Origin: Chitinophagales bacterium
Lineage (GTDB): Bacteria; Bacteroidota; Bacteroidia; Chitinophagales; UBA8649
Length of the DNA: 64,000 bases
Assembly (NCBI GenBank): GCA_020635995.1
Contig: JACJYS010000001.1
Coordinates: 62,001 to 126,000 of the forward strand
Direction: 5' to 3'
Positions within the stretch are counted from its first letter, which is position 1. Every line of letters begins with the position of its first letter. This document shows positions 1-7,640 of this stretch, piece by piece. The translations under genes were made by a program, and so were the position numbers. Under the pieces are notes generated by a model. The model was not told where the DNA came from. It made no database searches and saw only the letters and a program-made list of their open reading frames with translations.

Positions 1-1
1 A

Positions 2-1126
2 TTTGTAGTGCTTACAAAAAAAGACAAGCACGCTTCTGACTATATATTAATGACGTGGTTGCTTACCATAGCATTAAAATTTAGTATTTTACTTATTAGT
101 GCAGAGCATAGCGAGTTTTTTGACGACCAATTTTCTATAGGATTAATTCCCTTAACTTTTGGTCCTTTTTTATATTTATACACTAAATATTTATTGTTTA
201 AACGGCATTTTTTTAGGTCAAAAGATTTTATTCATTTTATCCCTTTTATACTACTAACTATTCTATATTTTGCCTTTTTTAAAGAAAAACTAACTTTTAA
301 CGGTCCTTTAATTCTTAAAAAAGATGGGTATATTCCTTTTAGGCTTCTGTATGCCTTTGCCTTTGTATCGTCTATAATTTCTTATGCGTATATGACTTTA
401 AAATTATTGGCTAAAAACAGAAACTTACTTAAAGATAGATTCTCTTATTTTTCTGAAAATAACGAACTAAACTGGCTATATGCCTTAACGGCAATTTTTC
501 TGCTTACATACAGCACTTATTTTGCATTAGGCGGTTATAATGCCATTAAAGGTGTTCAGTATTTTGACATTGGATATACTGCCGATATTTTTCTTACTAT
601 TTTAGCTTTTACGGTTAGTTATTTTGGTTTAAAACAGCCTTATTTATTTAGGTATATACCAGAAAAAACTGAAAAAGACGATGATGAAGAAAACAACACG
701 CCAAAGCAAAAACAGGGCGAAGACGATGATGATAGTACTGAAAAATATAAAAACTCAACATTAACAGACGAGCAAAAAGAGAGATACATAAAGCACATTT
801 TTGCTTTTACGGAAAGCGAAAAACCTTATTTAAACTCAGAATTGACAGTGCAAGATTTATCAAAACAACTGAATATTTCAAGGCATCATTTAACCGAGAT
901 ACTGAATAATGATATAGGAAAAAACTTTTTTACTTTTATAAATGAATATAGAATAAAAGAAGTGCAGCGCAGGCTTTTAGACCCTAAGTTTGAGCACTTA
1001 ACTATAGTGGCTATTGCTTTTGACAGTGGGTTTAATTCAAAAAGTACTTTTAACAGTATTTTTAAACAACAAACCGACACTACGCCATCAAAATGGCGTA
1101 GTGAACAGTTGAAAAATTTAGAGTAA
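2..1126 (+). CDS. AraC-family transcriptional regulator with membrane N-domain (5' partial)
   Basis: Seen: the N-terminal ~210 residues are a run of hydrophobic helices. They are followed by an acidic, low-complexity linker (DDDEEN, EDDDDS) and a C-terminal ~105-residue AraC/XylS double helix-turn-helix (LTVQDLSKQLNISRHHLTE, then the second HTH ending in TPSKW). Known: this multi-TM plus AraC layout is common in Bacteroidota, where the membrane part is taken as a sensor. The frame is open to the left edge, and the first possible start (GTG at 8) enters directly at 'LTKKDKHASDYILM', which in relatives lies after a first helix. The gene therefore very likely begins outside the window. Inferred: a membrane-tethered or membrane-sensing regulator; the target is unknown. 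Confidence 0.85.
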   Translation, partial: FVVLTKKDKHASDYILMTWLLTIALKFSILLISAEHSEFFDDQFSIGLIPLTFGPFLYLYTKYLLFKRHFFRSKDFIHFIPFILLTILYFAFFKEKLTFNGPLILKKDGYIPFRLLYAFAFVSSIISYAYMTLKLLAKNRNLLKDRFSYFSENNELNWLYALTAIFLLTYSTYFALGGYNAIKGVQYFDIGYTADIFLTILAFTVSYFGLKQPYLFRYIPEKTEKDDDEENNTPKQKQGEDDDDSTEKYKNSTLTDEQKERYIKHIFAFTESEKPYLNSELTVQDLSKQLNISRHHLTEILNNDIGKNFFTFINEYRIKEVQRRLLDPKFEHLTIVAIAFDSGFNSKSTFNSIFKQQTDTTPSKWRSEQLKNLE

Positions 1127-1128
1127 CA

Positions 1129-1527
1129 TTACTCTACTAAGTTATCTTCTATAGAAAGTTCTCCCGTTTTAGGATTTGAACCATATTCATTAGAACCAGC
1201 ATCGCTATCTTTAACCATTAAATATATTAAGTATAGACCTCCAATTAATGGTATAAAAGCTATTAATAGCCACCACCCGCTTTTGCCTACATCGTGTAGC
1301 CTTCTAACTGCCACAGCTAAGCCCGGCATCAAAACAGCTAAAGTATATAATCCATATATGGGACCATATCCTATACTATCTATAGCTATTCCTAATACAT
1401 TGTCAAGCACCATTGCCACAACAGCAAAAATCATATTAAAAAGTGCAAACATCCAATACTCTTTACGCCTTGCTCTTCCGTTAAAATTTGCGTAGTTATC
1501 TCTAACTACTTTTAAAAACCATTCCAT
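1129..1527 (-). CDS. DUF805 family membrane protein
   Basis: About 132 residues from the ATG at 1527. An upstream in-frame ATG would add a poorly matching 26-residue tail, so I prefer MEWFLKVVRDNYANFNGRAR. Seen: the DUF805 hallmarks 'NFxGRARRKEYW', three to four hydrophobic helices, 'AVAVRRLHDVGKSGWW', and a closing 'DSDAGSNEYGSNPK'. Function of the family is not established. It faces the AraC gene tail to tail, with 2 nt between them, and lies just downstream of another small membrane protein. Odd: the last ten residues, ELSIEDNLVE, recur at the end of the neighbouring unrelated protein. Confidence 0.85.
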   Translation of the reverse strand: MEWFLKVVRDNYANFNGRARRKEYWMFALFNMIFAVVAMVLDNVLGIAIDSIGYGPIYGLYTLAVLMPGLAVAVRRLHDVGKSGWWLLIAFIPLIGGLYLIYLMVKDSDAGSNEYGSNPKTGELSIEDNLVE

Positions 1528-1579
1528 AATTATTAAAGTTTTAAAGTGAATTAATTTGCTAAAGATAAAAAAATAAACT

Positions 1580-1975
1580 TTATTCTTCCACCAAATTATC
1601 TTCAATGCTTAATTCCCTCTTTTCCAAATATTGAGCATCACCAAAACCAAGTATAGGCCAAAATATAAAACTTAGCATAATTAACCCTACCCCAAATAAA
1701 GCACTTTTGCCAAATTTTTTAGCTAATTCTATACTAATTATTATGTGAAATATTATACTTATGTAGGGTATTAATAACAACAATACCCACCACCCAGGTT
1801 TTCCTGCTATTTTTGCCATTACATAATAGTTATAAAAAGGTATTATACATTCCCATCCTTCGTATCCTGCTTTTTTAAACACTTTCCACATAGAAGCAAT
1901 TAGTAAAACAACTATTGGTAGAAAAACAATTAAAAATATTAGAAACACCATAACTACTCCTGTATTATTGTCCAT
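1580..1975 (-). CDS. DUF5684-type small membrane protein
   Basis: 131 residues. Seen: an N-terminal hydrophobic helix, then 'WKVFKKAGYEGWECIIPFYNYYVMAKIAGKPGWW', two more helices and 'FGDAQYLEK'. This pattern is the DUF5684 domain, also found at the N-terminus of some Bacteroidota signal peptidases. There is no peptidase domain here. The protein ends in ELSIEDNLVEE, matching the tail of the downstream DUF805 protein with different codons. The two genes run in the same direction with about 50 nt between stop and start, so they are probably co-transcribed. Function unknown. Confidence 0.8.
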   Translation of the reverse strand: MDNNTGVVMVFLIFLIVFLPIVVLLIASMWKVFKKAGYEGWECIIPFYNYYVMAKIAGKPGWWVLLLLIPYISIIFHIIISIELAKKFGKSALFGVGLIMLSFIFWPILGFGDAQYLEKRELSIEDNLVEE

Positions 1976-2002
1976 TGATTAATTTTATAACGCAAATGTA
2001 CA

Positions 2003-3436
2003 TTATTTCAAAAACTCTTGCCACCATTTCCCACTATCTTTTAAGTAGCGTGTTTGGGTAGTATAGTTGTTATATACTATACCAAAACGGGGTTCGTAGC
2101 CTTCTGCCCACTCAAAATTATCCATAAAAGTCCACAAAAAATAACCTCTTACATCCGCTCCTTCTTGTTTAGCTTTTAGTACATTTTTAAGGTATTCTTT
2201 ATAAAAATTTACCCTTAAATAATCATTAACACTTCCATCGGCATTAAGTTGGTCTTTAAAAGCTGCACCATTTTCTGTTATGTAAATAGGTTTGCCATAG
2301 TTAGCCATTTGTTTAGTTATATGGTATATCCCTTCCGGGCTAACTTCCCAGCCCATTTCGGTAATGTCTGTTTCTTTATTATCTACAAGTTTTTTGGCAT
2401 TAATAAAATTAGCGTGCAAAAAAGGAATAATAGCACTATATTTTGCCACCATTCTAAAATAATTTTGAATACCAAAAAAATCAAAATCAAACTTCATTTT
2501 TTCCTCATCGCCTGCTATAATATATTTTTCTATTCCTTTTATTAAAGGCAAATCATCTATAGGATATCCCATGCCCAAAGTAGGCTCTATAAATAGTCGG
2601 TTTATAAAAGCATCTATAGTTTTAGTGGCTTGTATGTTTTTAGGTTTATCATTTTTAGGCTGTATATAGCTACACGAAAAAGTAGTGCCAATATTGGCAT
2701 CTTTTACATTATTTCTTAATATTCTTCCGCCTTCTGCTTGGCTAAGTGTAACGTTATGCACTGCCTTATTAAATCCTTTTATGCCAAATTTTCCCGGAGC
2801 ATGAGTGCCCAGCATATAACCTAAACTGGTAAACGCCAATGGTTCATTAAAAACCATCCAATTTTTCACTCTGTCTCCAAAAGCTCTTGAGCAAACATCT
2901 ACATACTCTGAAAACCAACTAATAACATCTCTATTTTTCCAGCCACCTTTGTCTTCTAATATTTGAGGTATATCCCAGTGGTATAAAGTAAGCCAAGGTT
3001 GCATGCCTTTTTCTAAAGTTTCATCTATTATTCTATTATAAAAATCTATTCCCCTTTGGTTTACATATTTAGTGCCGTATGGCAAAATTCTACTCCAAGC
3101 CGTAGAAAATCTAAATACATCAAAGCCTATTTTTTGCATTAAAGCAATATCTTCTTTGTATTTATAGTAAAAATTGCAAGCATTTCGGGTATCGCCTCCA
3201 TCTTTTATTTTACCACTTTTGGCACTAAAAACATCCCATACGCTGGCACTTTTGCCATCTACATTCCACGCTCCTTCTATTTGAGCGGCAGCTGTGGCTG
3301 TTCCCCATAAAAAATTAGCACCAAAATCTTTTTTGCTTAAAGATAAATTAGAATTTAGCTGAGCAAAAGAACTAAAGGGCAAAAATACGCCCGAGCCGGC
3401 TAATGCCGATAATTTTAACATTTCTCGTCTATTCAT
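2003..3436 (-). CDS. Beta-glucosidase, glycoside hydrolase family 1, exported
   Basis: 477 residues, with a ~26-residue export signal in front of a full-length GH1 barrel. Seen: acid/base glutamate in 'MVFNEPLAF' (E198), nucleophile in 'YITENGAAF' (E388), and the typical 'WGTATAAAQIEGA', 'FRFSTAWSRI' and 'GYFLWTFMDNFEWAEGY' blocks. The N-terminus MNRREMLKLSALAG carries a twin arginine and resembles a Tat signal, with a probable cut after FSSFAQ. Known: GH1 enzymes release glucose or galactose from the non-reducing end of beta-glycosides. Inferred: periplasmic beta-glucosidase. It is a single gene with no neighbouring SusCD-type uptake genes. Confidence 0.93.
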   Translation of the reverse strand: MNRREMLKLSALAGSGVFLPFSSFAQLNSNLSLSKKDFGANFLWGTATAAAQIEGAWNVDGKSASVWDVFSAKSGKIKDGGDTRNACNFYYKYKEDIALMQKIGFDVFRFSTAWSRILPYGTKYVNQRGIDFYNRIIDETLEKGMQPWLTLYHWDIPQILEDKGGWKNRDVISWFSEYVDVCSRAFGDRVKNWMVFNEPLAFTSLGYMLGTHAPGKFGIKGFNKAVHNVTLSQAEGGRILRNNVKDANIGTTFSCSYIQPKNDKPKNIQATKTIDAFINRLFIEPTLGMGYPIDDLPLIKGIEKYIIAGDEEKMKFDFDFFGIQNYFRMVAKYSAIIPFLHANFINAKKLVDNKETDITEMGWEVSPEGIYHITKQMANYGKPIYITENGAAFKDQLNADGSVNDYLRVNFYKEYLKNVLKAKQEGADVRGYFLWTFMDNFEWAEGYEPRFGIVYNNYTTQTRYLKDSGKWWQEFLK

Positions 3437-3564
3437 GTGCTAAAGTTAAAAATCATAAAATTATTATAGTAATTAAGTAATGTATCTTTTTATGAAACTA
3501 ATTTAGCCTAAACTTGTTTACCTTTATACAAATCAATTTTATTAACAAAACAAAATATAAAATT

Positions 3565-4173
3565 ATGTCTTTTAAACTTCCAGATTTACCTTATGCTTTT
3601 GACGCATTAGAACCACACATTGATGCCAGAACCATGGAAATACACCATGACAAACATCATGCGGGATATACTAACAATTTAAACAATGCCATAGCTGGCG
3701 ATGAGCACATGTCGGGGCAAACTATAGAGCATTTGCTTAAAAAACACTCAGATAACACAGCCGTAAGAAACAATGGCGGAGGCTTTTACAACCACAGTTT
3801 ATTTTGGCAAGTTATGAGTCCTAATGGTGGCGGAACACCAAAGGGTGCTTTAGCTGATGCCATTAATACTTCTTTTGGTTCTTTTGAGGCTTTTAAAGAA
3901 ACTTTTTCTAAAGCAGCAGCCACAAGATTTGGTTCGGGCTGGGCATGGCTTTGTGTACACAAAGGTGGAAAATTAGAAGTTTGCTCTTCTGCCAATCAAG
4001 ATAATCCATTAATGCCGGGTGTTGGCTGTGATGGATTTCCTATTTTAGGATTAGATGTGTGGGAACACGCCTACTACTTAAACTACCAAAACAGAAGACC
4101 AGATTATGTAAGTGCATTTTTTAATGTAATAAACTGGGCTAAAGTAAGCGAGCTTTACGAAGCCAATAAATAA
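3565..4173 (+). CDS. sodA: Superoxide dismutase (Mn/Fe family, Mn-type signatures)
   Basis: 202 residues from MSFKLPDLPYAF. An in-frame ATG 17 codons upstream adds a tail not seen in the family. Seen: metal ligands in 'EIHHDKHH', 'GGGFYNHSLFW' and 'DVWEHAYYLNYQNRRPDY'. The residues around the active site (GGG before the second ligand; 'ANQDNPLM') fit the Mn-specific rather than the Fe-specific pattern, though metal choice cannot be proved from sequence. Known: converts superoxide to oxygen and peroxide. No signal peptide, so cytoplasmic. The last base of its stop codon is also the first base of a dispersed repeat, and a strong terminator lies at 4331. Confidence 0.96.
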   Translation: MSFKLPDLPYAFDALEPHIDARTMEIHHDKHHAGYTNNLNNAIAGDEHMSGQTIEHLLKKHSDNTAVRNNGGGFYNHSLFWQVMSPNGGGTPKGALADAINTSFGSFEAFKETFSKAAATRFGSGWAWLCVHKGGKLEVCSSANQDNPLMPGVGCDGFPILGLDVWEHAYYLNYQNRRPDYVSAFFNVINWAKVSELYEANK

Positions 4174-4300
4174 TACCAATTGTTAATTCAAAATAGTCTA
4201 AACTATTTTGAATTTTACAATGGTAGATACCGATAGAGCAATATATTTAGTACAATAAGGCGAAGCCGAGATTGGACTATTATATATTCCTAATCGGTAT
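4173..4300 (-). repeat. Dispersed ~128-bp element, copy A
   Basis: In reverse complement this stretch reads ATACCGATTAGGAATATA... to ...CAATTGGTAT and matches copies at 25829-25958 and 32530-32657. By eye it differs from the 32.5-kb copy at about 13 of 128 positions. The ends ATACCGATT and AATTGGTAT form an 8-of-9 inverted repeat, and an inner palindrome (CAAAATAGT...ACTATTTTG) is present. No reading frame. It begins on the last base of the sodA stop codon. Confidence 0.85.
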
Positions 4301-4330
4301 AAGCTAATAATAGTTTTTCATAATGATGGG

Positions 4331-4366
4331 AAGGTCTGTAGTTTTTATTAATTACAGACCTTTTTT
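4331..4366 (+). terminator. Rho-independent terminator after sodA
   Basis: Perfect 10-bp stem AAGGTCTGTA / TACAGACCTT with a 12-nt AT-rich loop, running into TTTTTT. It lies 157 nt past the sodA stop, beyond the repeat copy A, so the sodA transcript would carry the repeat in its 3' UTR. Confidence 0.8.
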
Positions 4367-4467
4367 ATACGCATCATATTTTGTATATTTTGCTAAACAA
4401 TAGTATAAATATTGATCTTGAATCTGTAACTTCTGTTATAAATGTAGAAATAAAAAATGCTACGATA

Positions 4468-5388
4468 TTACCGATAAACCACTCCTAAAACTATGGCAGT
4501 GATAATAGATAACGGCACATTACCCTCTATTTCCCATTCGGGGTCGCCTATATAACCAAAACGCTTACGAATAATGTTGTCTTCTATTATATATTCGTTT
4601 TTGTAGTTATTGTTCCAAATTTGGCGTAAAACTCCATTTTGCCATGTCCATTGGTTAGTTGGGTTTCCTCCCCAATAGGGTTTTAAGCTACTACCGTCCC
4701 ACCGCCATTCCTCTTGCGTTCGGGGAAAATTAACAGGACTTAATTTATCTTCTTCAAACTTCCACACAAGATTACTAAACCTATTAGCACCATAAGGATA
4801 CAAGTAAGTGCCATCCCATACCCACGTGGGTGCATTTTGGTTTAATGGATATATATATGCATATTTTTCATTCTGATTATTATTAATTTTACTGGCATTT
4901 GTTTTTAGTTTATTTATTAAATTATATTTAGCCGTATAGGCATTTAAAGCACCAAACAAAGCTGTGGGGTTTATTTGCGTGGCGGGAGTATAAAAAAGCA
5001 AACTGTCCGTTACGGCACTATAAACCGCCCAAGTTTCTCCATTATTTACAAATTGTGCAAGAGGTAAATCTTTAGCATTATAATTATAATAAACCATATT
5101 TTCTTTTATACTAAAAGGACTTATTTTGCCTTTTCCATTATAAATTATTCCTTTTTGCTGCTGGTTTAAACTATCTATAGCTAAAGAATAAATAATGTTT
5201 TTATAATTAGTAGAATTTCCTTCAAACAGAATATTACCTTGGTAAGAACTTAGTATTTCACCATTTTTATTAGTAATATTGGTAGTGTTAATTAATAAAA
5301 AAGTGTCTTGCTGAAGTGTTAGAACAGGCACTTGCGAAACACCAAAAACTCCCATTAAAACAAGGAGAATACTAAACCAAAATTTCAT
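4468..5388 (-). CDS. Secreted protein with W-rich C-terminal repeats, function unknown
   Basis: 306 residues from MKFWFSILLVLMGVFGVSQ, a clear signal peptide; an ATG six codons earlier is possible. I do not recognise the N-terminal ~180 residues. The C-terminal third holds a repeating pattern around Trp and Gly: 'WVWDGTYLYPYGAN', 'EWRWDGSSLKPYWGGN', 'QWTWQNGVLRQIWNNN', then a last 'EWEIEGNVP'. Each unit is about 25-35 residues. The start overlaps the end of the upstream HAD gene by 17 nt, which points to translational coupling. Inferred: a periplasmic or surface protein with a small W-motif repeat domain. No function assigned. Confidence 0.75.
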   Translation of the reverse strand: MKFWFSILLVLMGVFGVSQVPVLTLQQDTFLLINTTNITNKNGEILSSYQGNILFEGNSTNYKNIIYSLAIDSLNQQQKGIIYNGKGKISPFSIKENMVYYNYNAKDLPLAQFVNNGETWAVYSAVTDSLLFYTPATQINPTALFGALNAYTAKYNLINKLKTNASKINNNQNEKYAYIYPLNQNAPTWVWDGTYLYPYGANRFSNLVWKFEEDKLSPVNFPRTQEEWRWDGSSLKPYWGGNPTNQWTWQNGVLRQIWNNNYKNEYIIEDNIIRKRFGYIGDPEWEIEGNVPLSIITAIVLGVVYR

Positions 5389-6007
5389 CAATTTTATATA
5401 AGTCATTTCTATTGGTTAAATGCCAAGTATGCATATTCAAATTCCTTGCCGATTCTATATTTTCGGCTTTATCATCTATAAAAAGCGTTTGTTGTGGTGT
5501 TAAATTATGTTTATCTAATATAAAAGTGTAGGCTTCTTTATCGGGTTTTCTGTGTTTAATGATGTGCGAATAGTAAACAAAATCAAAAATTTCATTTAAA
5601 GATTTAAGATTATGCTTGGGCAGCATTTGTTGGTCAACATAATCTATATGTATTTTATTAGTATTGCTAAGTACAAAAGTTTGATAGTTTTGCCGTAATT
5701 TTTTTACTAACTCAATTTTTTGGGATGAAATATCTAACAACATGGCGTTCCACGCATCATCTATTTCTCTATCTGTTATGGTATTTTTGGGTAGATTCTT
5801 TTTTAAAGAATTTCTAAACTCACTGGGCGAAATTTTTCCTGTTTCTAAATCGTCAAACAGATGATTTTGCTTGTGATAAGAATATAATTGATGAGCAGGC
5901 ACATTAAAAAGATTAGTAAAAGCTTGTTCTGTTCTGTTAAAATCTAAATCAACAATAACTTCCCCTAAATCAAAAATGATATTTTTTATATTTTTCAGCA
6001 TTGCCAT
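5372..6007 (-). CDS. HAD-family phosphatase (YihX-like, IA variant 3)
   Basis: 211 residues. Seen: motif I 'IIFDLGEVIVDLDFNRTEQAF' with the nucleophile Asp13, motif II in 'FVLSNTNKIH', a Lys in 'HRKPDKEAYTFIL', and motif IV 'TLFIDDKAENIESA'. The second Asp of the usual DxD is a Gly, normal for this subfamily (FDLGxVxxD). Known: relatives include E. coli YihX, a glucose-1-phosphate phosphatase. The substrate here is not determined by sequence. It is followed by and overlaps the W-rich secreted protein, and sits upstream of tRNA-Phe on the same strand. Confidence 0.85.
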   Translation of the reverse strand: MAMLKNIKNIIFDLGEVIVDLDFNRTEQAFTNLFNVPAHQLYSYHKQNHLFDDLETGKISPSEFRNSLKKNLPKNTITDREIDDAWNAMLLDISSQKIELVKKLRQNYQTFVLSNTNKIHIDYVDQQMLPKHNLKSLNEIFDFVYYSHIIKHRKPDKEAYTFILDKHNLTPQQTLFIDDKAENIESARNLNMHTWHLTNRNDLYKIDEILV

Positions 6008-6069
6008 TTAATTAGATTAAAAATTCTACAGTTTTCAAAATATAGTTGGGAAAATTATAGTATTTAAAA

Positions 6070-6104
6070 GCCTAAAACATTGATTATTAACGTTTTAGGC
6101 TTTT
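6070..6104 (-). terminator. Hairpin terminator downstream of tRNA-Phe
   Basis: Inverted repeat GCCTAAAAC / GTTTTAGGC (9 bp) at 6070-6100, flanked by AAAA on one side and TTTT on the other. On the minus strand it starts 9 nt past the encoded CCA of the tRNA and runs into a T stretch. The symmetric A/T flanks could also work in the other direction. Confidence 0.7.
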
Positions 6105-6108
6105 ATGA

Positions 6109-6184
6109 TGGTGGTGCCTCCAGGAATCGAACCAGGGACACAAGGATTTTCAGTCCTTTGCTCTACCAACTGAGCTAAGGCACC
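6109..6184 (-). tRNA. tRNA-Phe (GAA)
   Basis: 76 nt including an encoded CCA. Minus-strand reading gives acceptor GGTGCCT pairing with AGGCACC, D-arm GCTCAGTTGGTAGAGC, anticodon stem AAGGA/TCCTT with loop CTGAAAA (anticodon GAA), and T-arm CCTGGTTCGATTCCTGG. All stems are complete. A terminator hairpin follows at once. Confidence 0.97.
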
Positions 6185-6271
6185 AGCCTTTTAAAGGACT
6201 GCAAAGATAAATGATTTTTATCTTACTTTCCTAATTATTACCAAAAGATTTTTTATAACTCTTATCTATAG

Positions 6272-6279
6272 TATATTTG
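6272..6279 (+). promoter_or_regulatory. -7 promoter element of trkAH
   Basis: TATATTTG, an exact match to the Bacteroidota -7 consensus TAnnTTTG, 17 nt before the trkA ATG. A clear -33 TTTG is not obvious. Start site inferred a few bases downstream. Confidence 0.55.
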
Positions 6280-6296
6280 TATTACAAAATCTAAAA

Positions 6297-7637
6297 ATGA
6301 GAATTGTTATTGCAGGTGCCGGAGATGTAGGTGCCCATCTTGCCAAATTATTGGCACAAGAAAAACAGGACACCATAATTATTGACTTAGATGAAAACAA
6401 GTTGCACTATATAGAAAACCACTTAGACGTTTTTACCATAAAAGGCGATGCCACCTGCCCCAGAATATTAAGAGAAGCTAAAACAGATAAAGCCGATTTA
6501 TTTATTGCCGTTACCTCTACAGAAGCTCATAATATAACCAGTTGTTTAATTGCCAAAAAAATGGGTGCTAAGCAAACTATTTCAAGAATTTCTAACCCCG
6601 AATATGCAAAAACAGATTCAGGATTTAGCCTAAATGACTTAGGTATAGATTTTATGATTTCTCCGGAAAAATTAGCTTCTAAAGAAATAGAACGCTTAGT
6701 AAAAAACAGCTCTTTTACTGAAAATTTTGAATTTGACGAAGGTCAAATCCATTTAGTAGGTGTACACCTTGAAAAATTATCGCCACTGGTAGGCAAACAA
6801 GTAGAAGAAACCGCCCACTTAAACCCGCGAAACGATTTTATCCCTGTAGCTATTAAGCGAAAAAGAAACACTATTTTACCCCGAAAAAACACATACTTTG
6901 AAGAAGACGATTATGTTTACTTTGTTTCTAAACCCGAAAGCGTTAAAGATATAGGCAAACTAAGTGGTCGCCCACTTTTAAACAACAACAATATAATGAT
7001 ACTGGGAGGAAGCAGAATAGGCGTAAAAACAGCTAATGCTTTAAGTAGAAATTATAATGTTAAAATAGTAGAGCAAAATCAAAAAAAATGCTTTGATATA
7101 ACCGACCAATTATCAAGTGCTTTAGTTATAAATGGAGATGGGAGAGATGTGGAGCTACTTAGAGAAGAACACATAAACGATATGGGTATTTTTATAGCCG
7201 TAACAGGTAGTTCTTCTACTAATATTATGGCGTGTTTAGTGGCTAAAGCCGAAGGCGTAGCCCGCACCATTGCTTTAGTAGAAAATGTTGATTATATCCA
7301 TCTTTCGCAAATGGTAGGTATAGACACTATGATTAATAAAAAGTTTATTGCCGCCAGCAATATTTTCCGACATATAAGAAAAGGAGAGGTTATTTCATTA
7401 ACTAATATACACGGTGTAGATGCTGAAGTATTAGAATTTAGAGTTTCAAGCTCATCTAAAGTGGCAAAAAAACCTATACGAGATCTTCATTTTCCTAAAG
7501 GAGCTATTATAGGTGGTGTAATAAGAAACGGTATAGGCATGATTACTTTTGGCGATTTTCAGATAGAAGAAGGCGACCATGTTGTAGTTTTTGCCATGAA
7601 TGATTGTATAGCTAAAGTGGAGGATTTCTTTAAATAA
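6297..7637 (+). CDS. trkA: Trk potassium transporter regulatory subunit TrkA
   Basis: 446 residues, the usual length. Seen: two tandem RCK/TrkA units, each with a Rossmann NAD-binding start (MRIVIAGAGDVGAHLA at 1 and NIMILGGSRIG near 230), each followed by a TrkA-C half ('LVGVHLEKLSPLVGKQVEE' and 'VLEFRVSSSSKVAKKPIRDL'). Known: TrkA is the cytoplasmic nucleotide-binding gate of the TrkH potassium channel-transporter. trkH begins 3 nt after the stop, so the two subunits are encoded as one operon. A TAnnTTTG promoter sits 17 nt upstream. Confidence 0.95.
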   Translation: MRIVIAGAGDVGAHLAKLLAQEKQDTIIIDLDENKLHYIENHLDVFTIKGDATCPRILREAKTDKADLFIAVTSTEAHNITSCLIAKKMGAKQTISRISNPEYAKTDSGFSLNDLGIDFMISPEKLASKEIERLVKNSSFTENFEFDEGQIHLVGVHLEKLSPLVGKQVEETAHLNPRNDFIPVAIKRKRNTILPRKNTYFEEDDYVYFVSKPESVKDIGKLSGRPLLNNNNIMILGGSRIGVKTANALSRNYNVKIVEQNQKKCFDITDQLSSALVINGDGRDVELLREEHINDMGIFIAVTGSSSTNIMACLVAKAEGVARTIALVENVDYIHLSQMVGIDTMINKKFIAASNIFRHIRKGEVISLTNIHGVDAEVLEFRVSSSSKVAKKPIRDLHFPKGAIIGGVIRNGIGMITFGDFQIEEGDHVVVFAMNDCIAKVEDFFK

Positions 7638-7640
7638 ACT

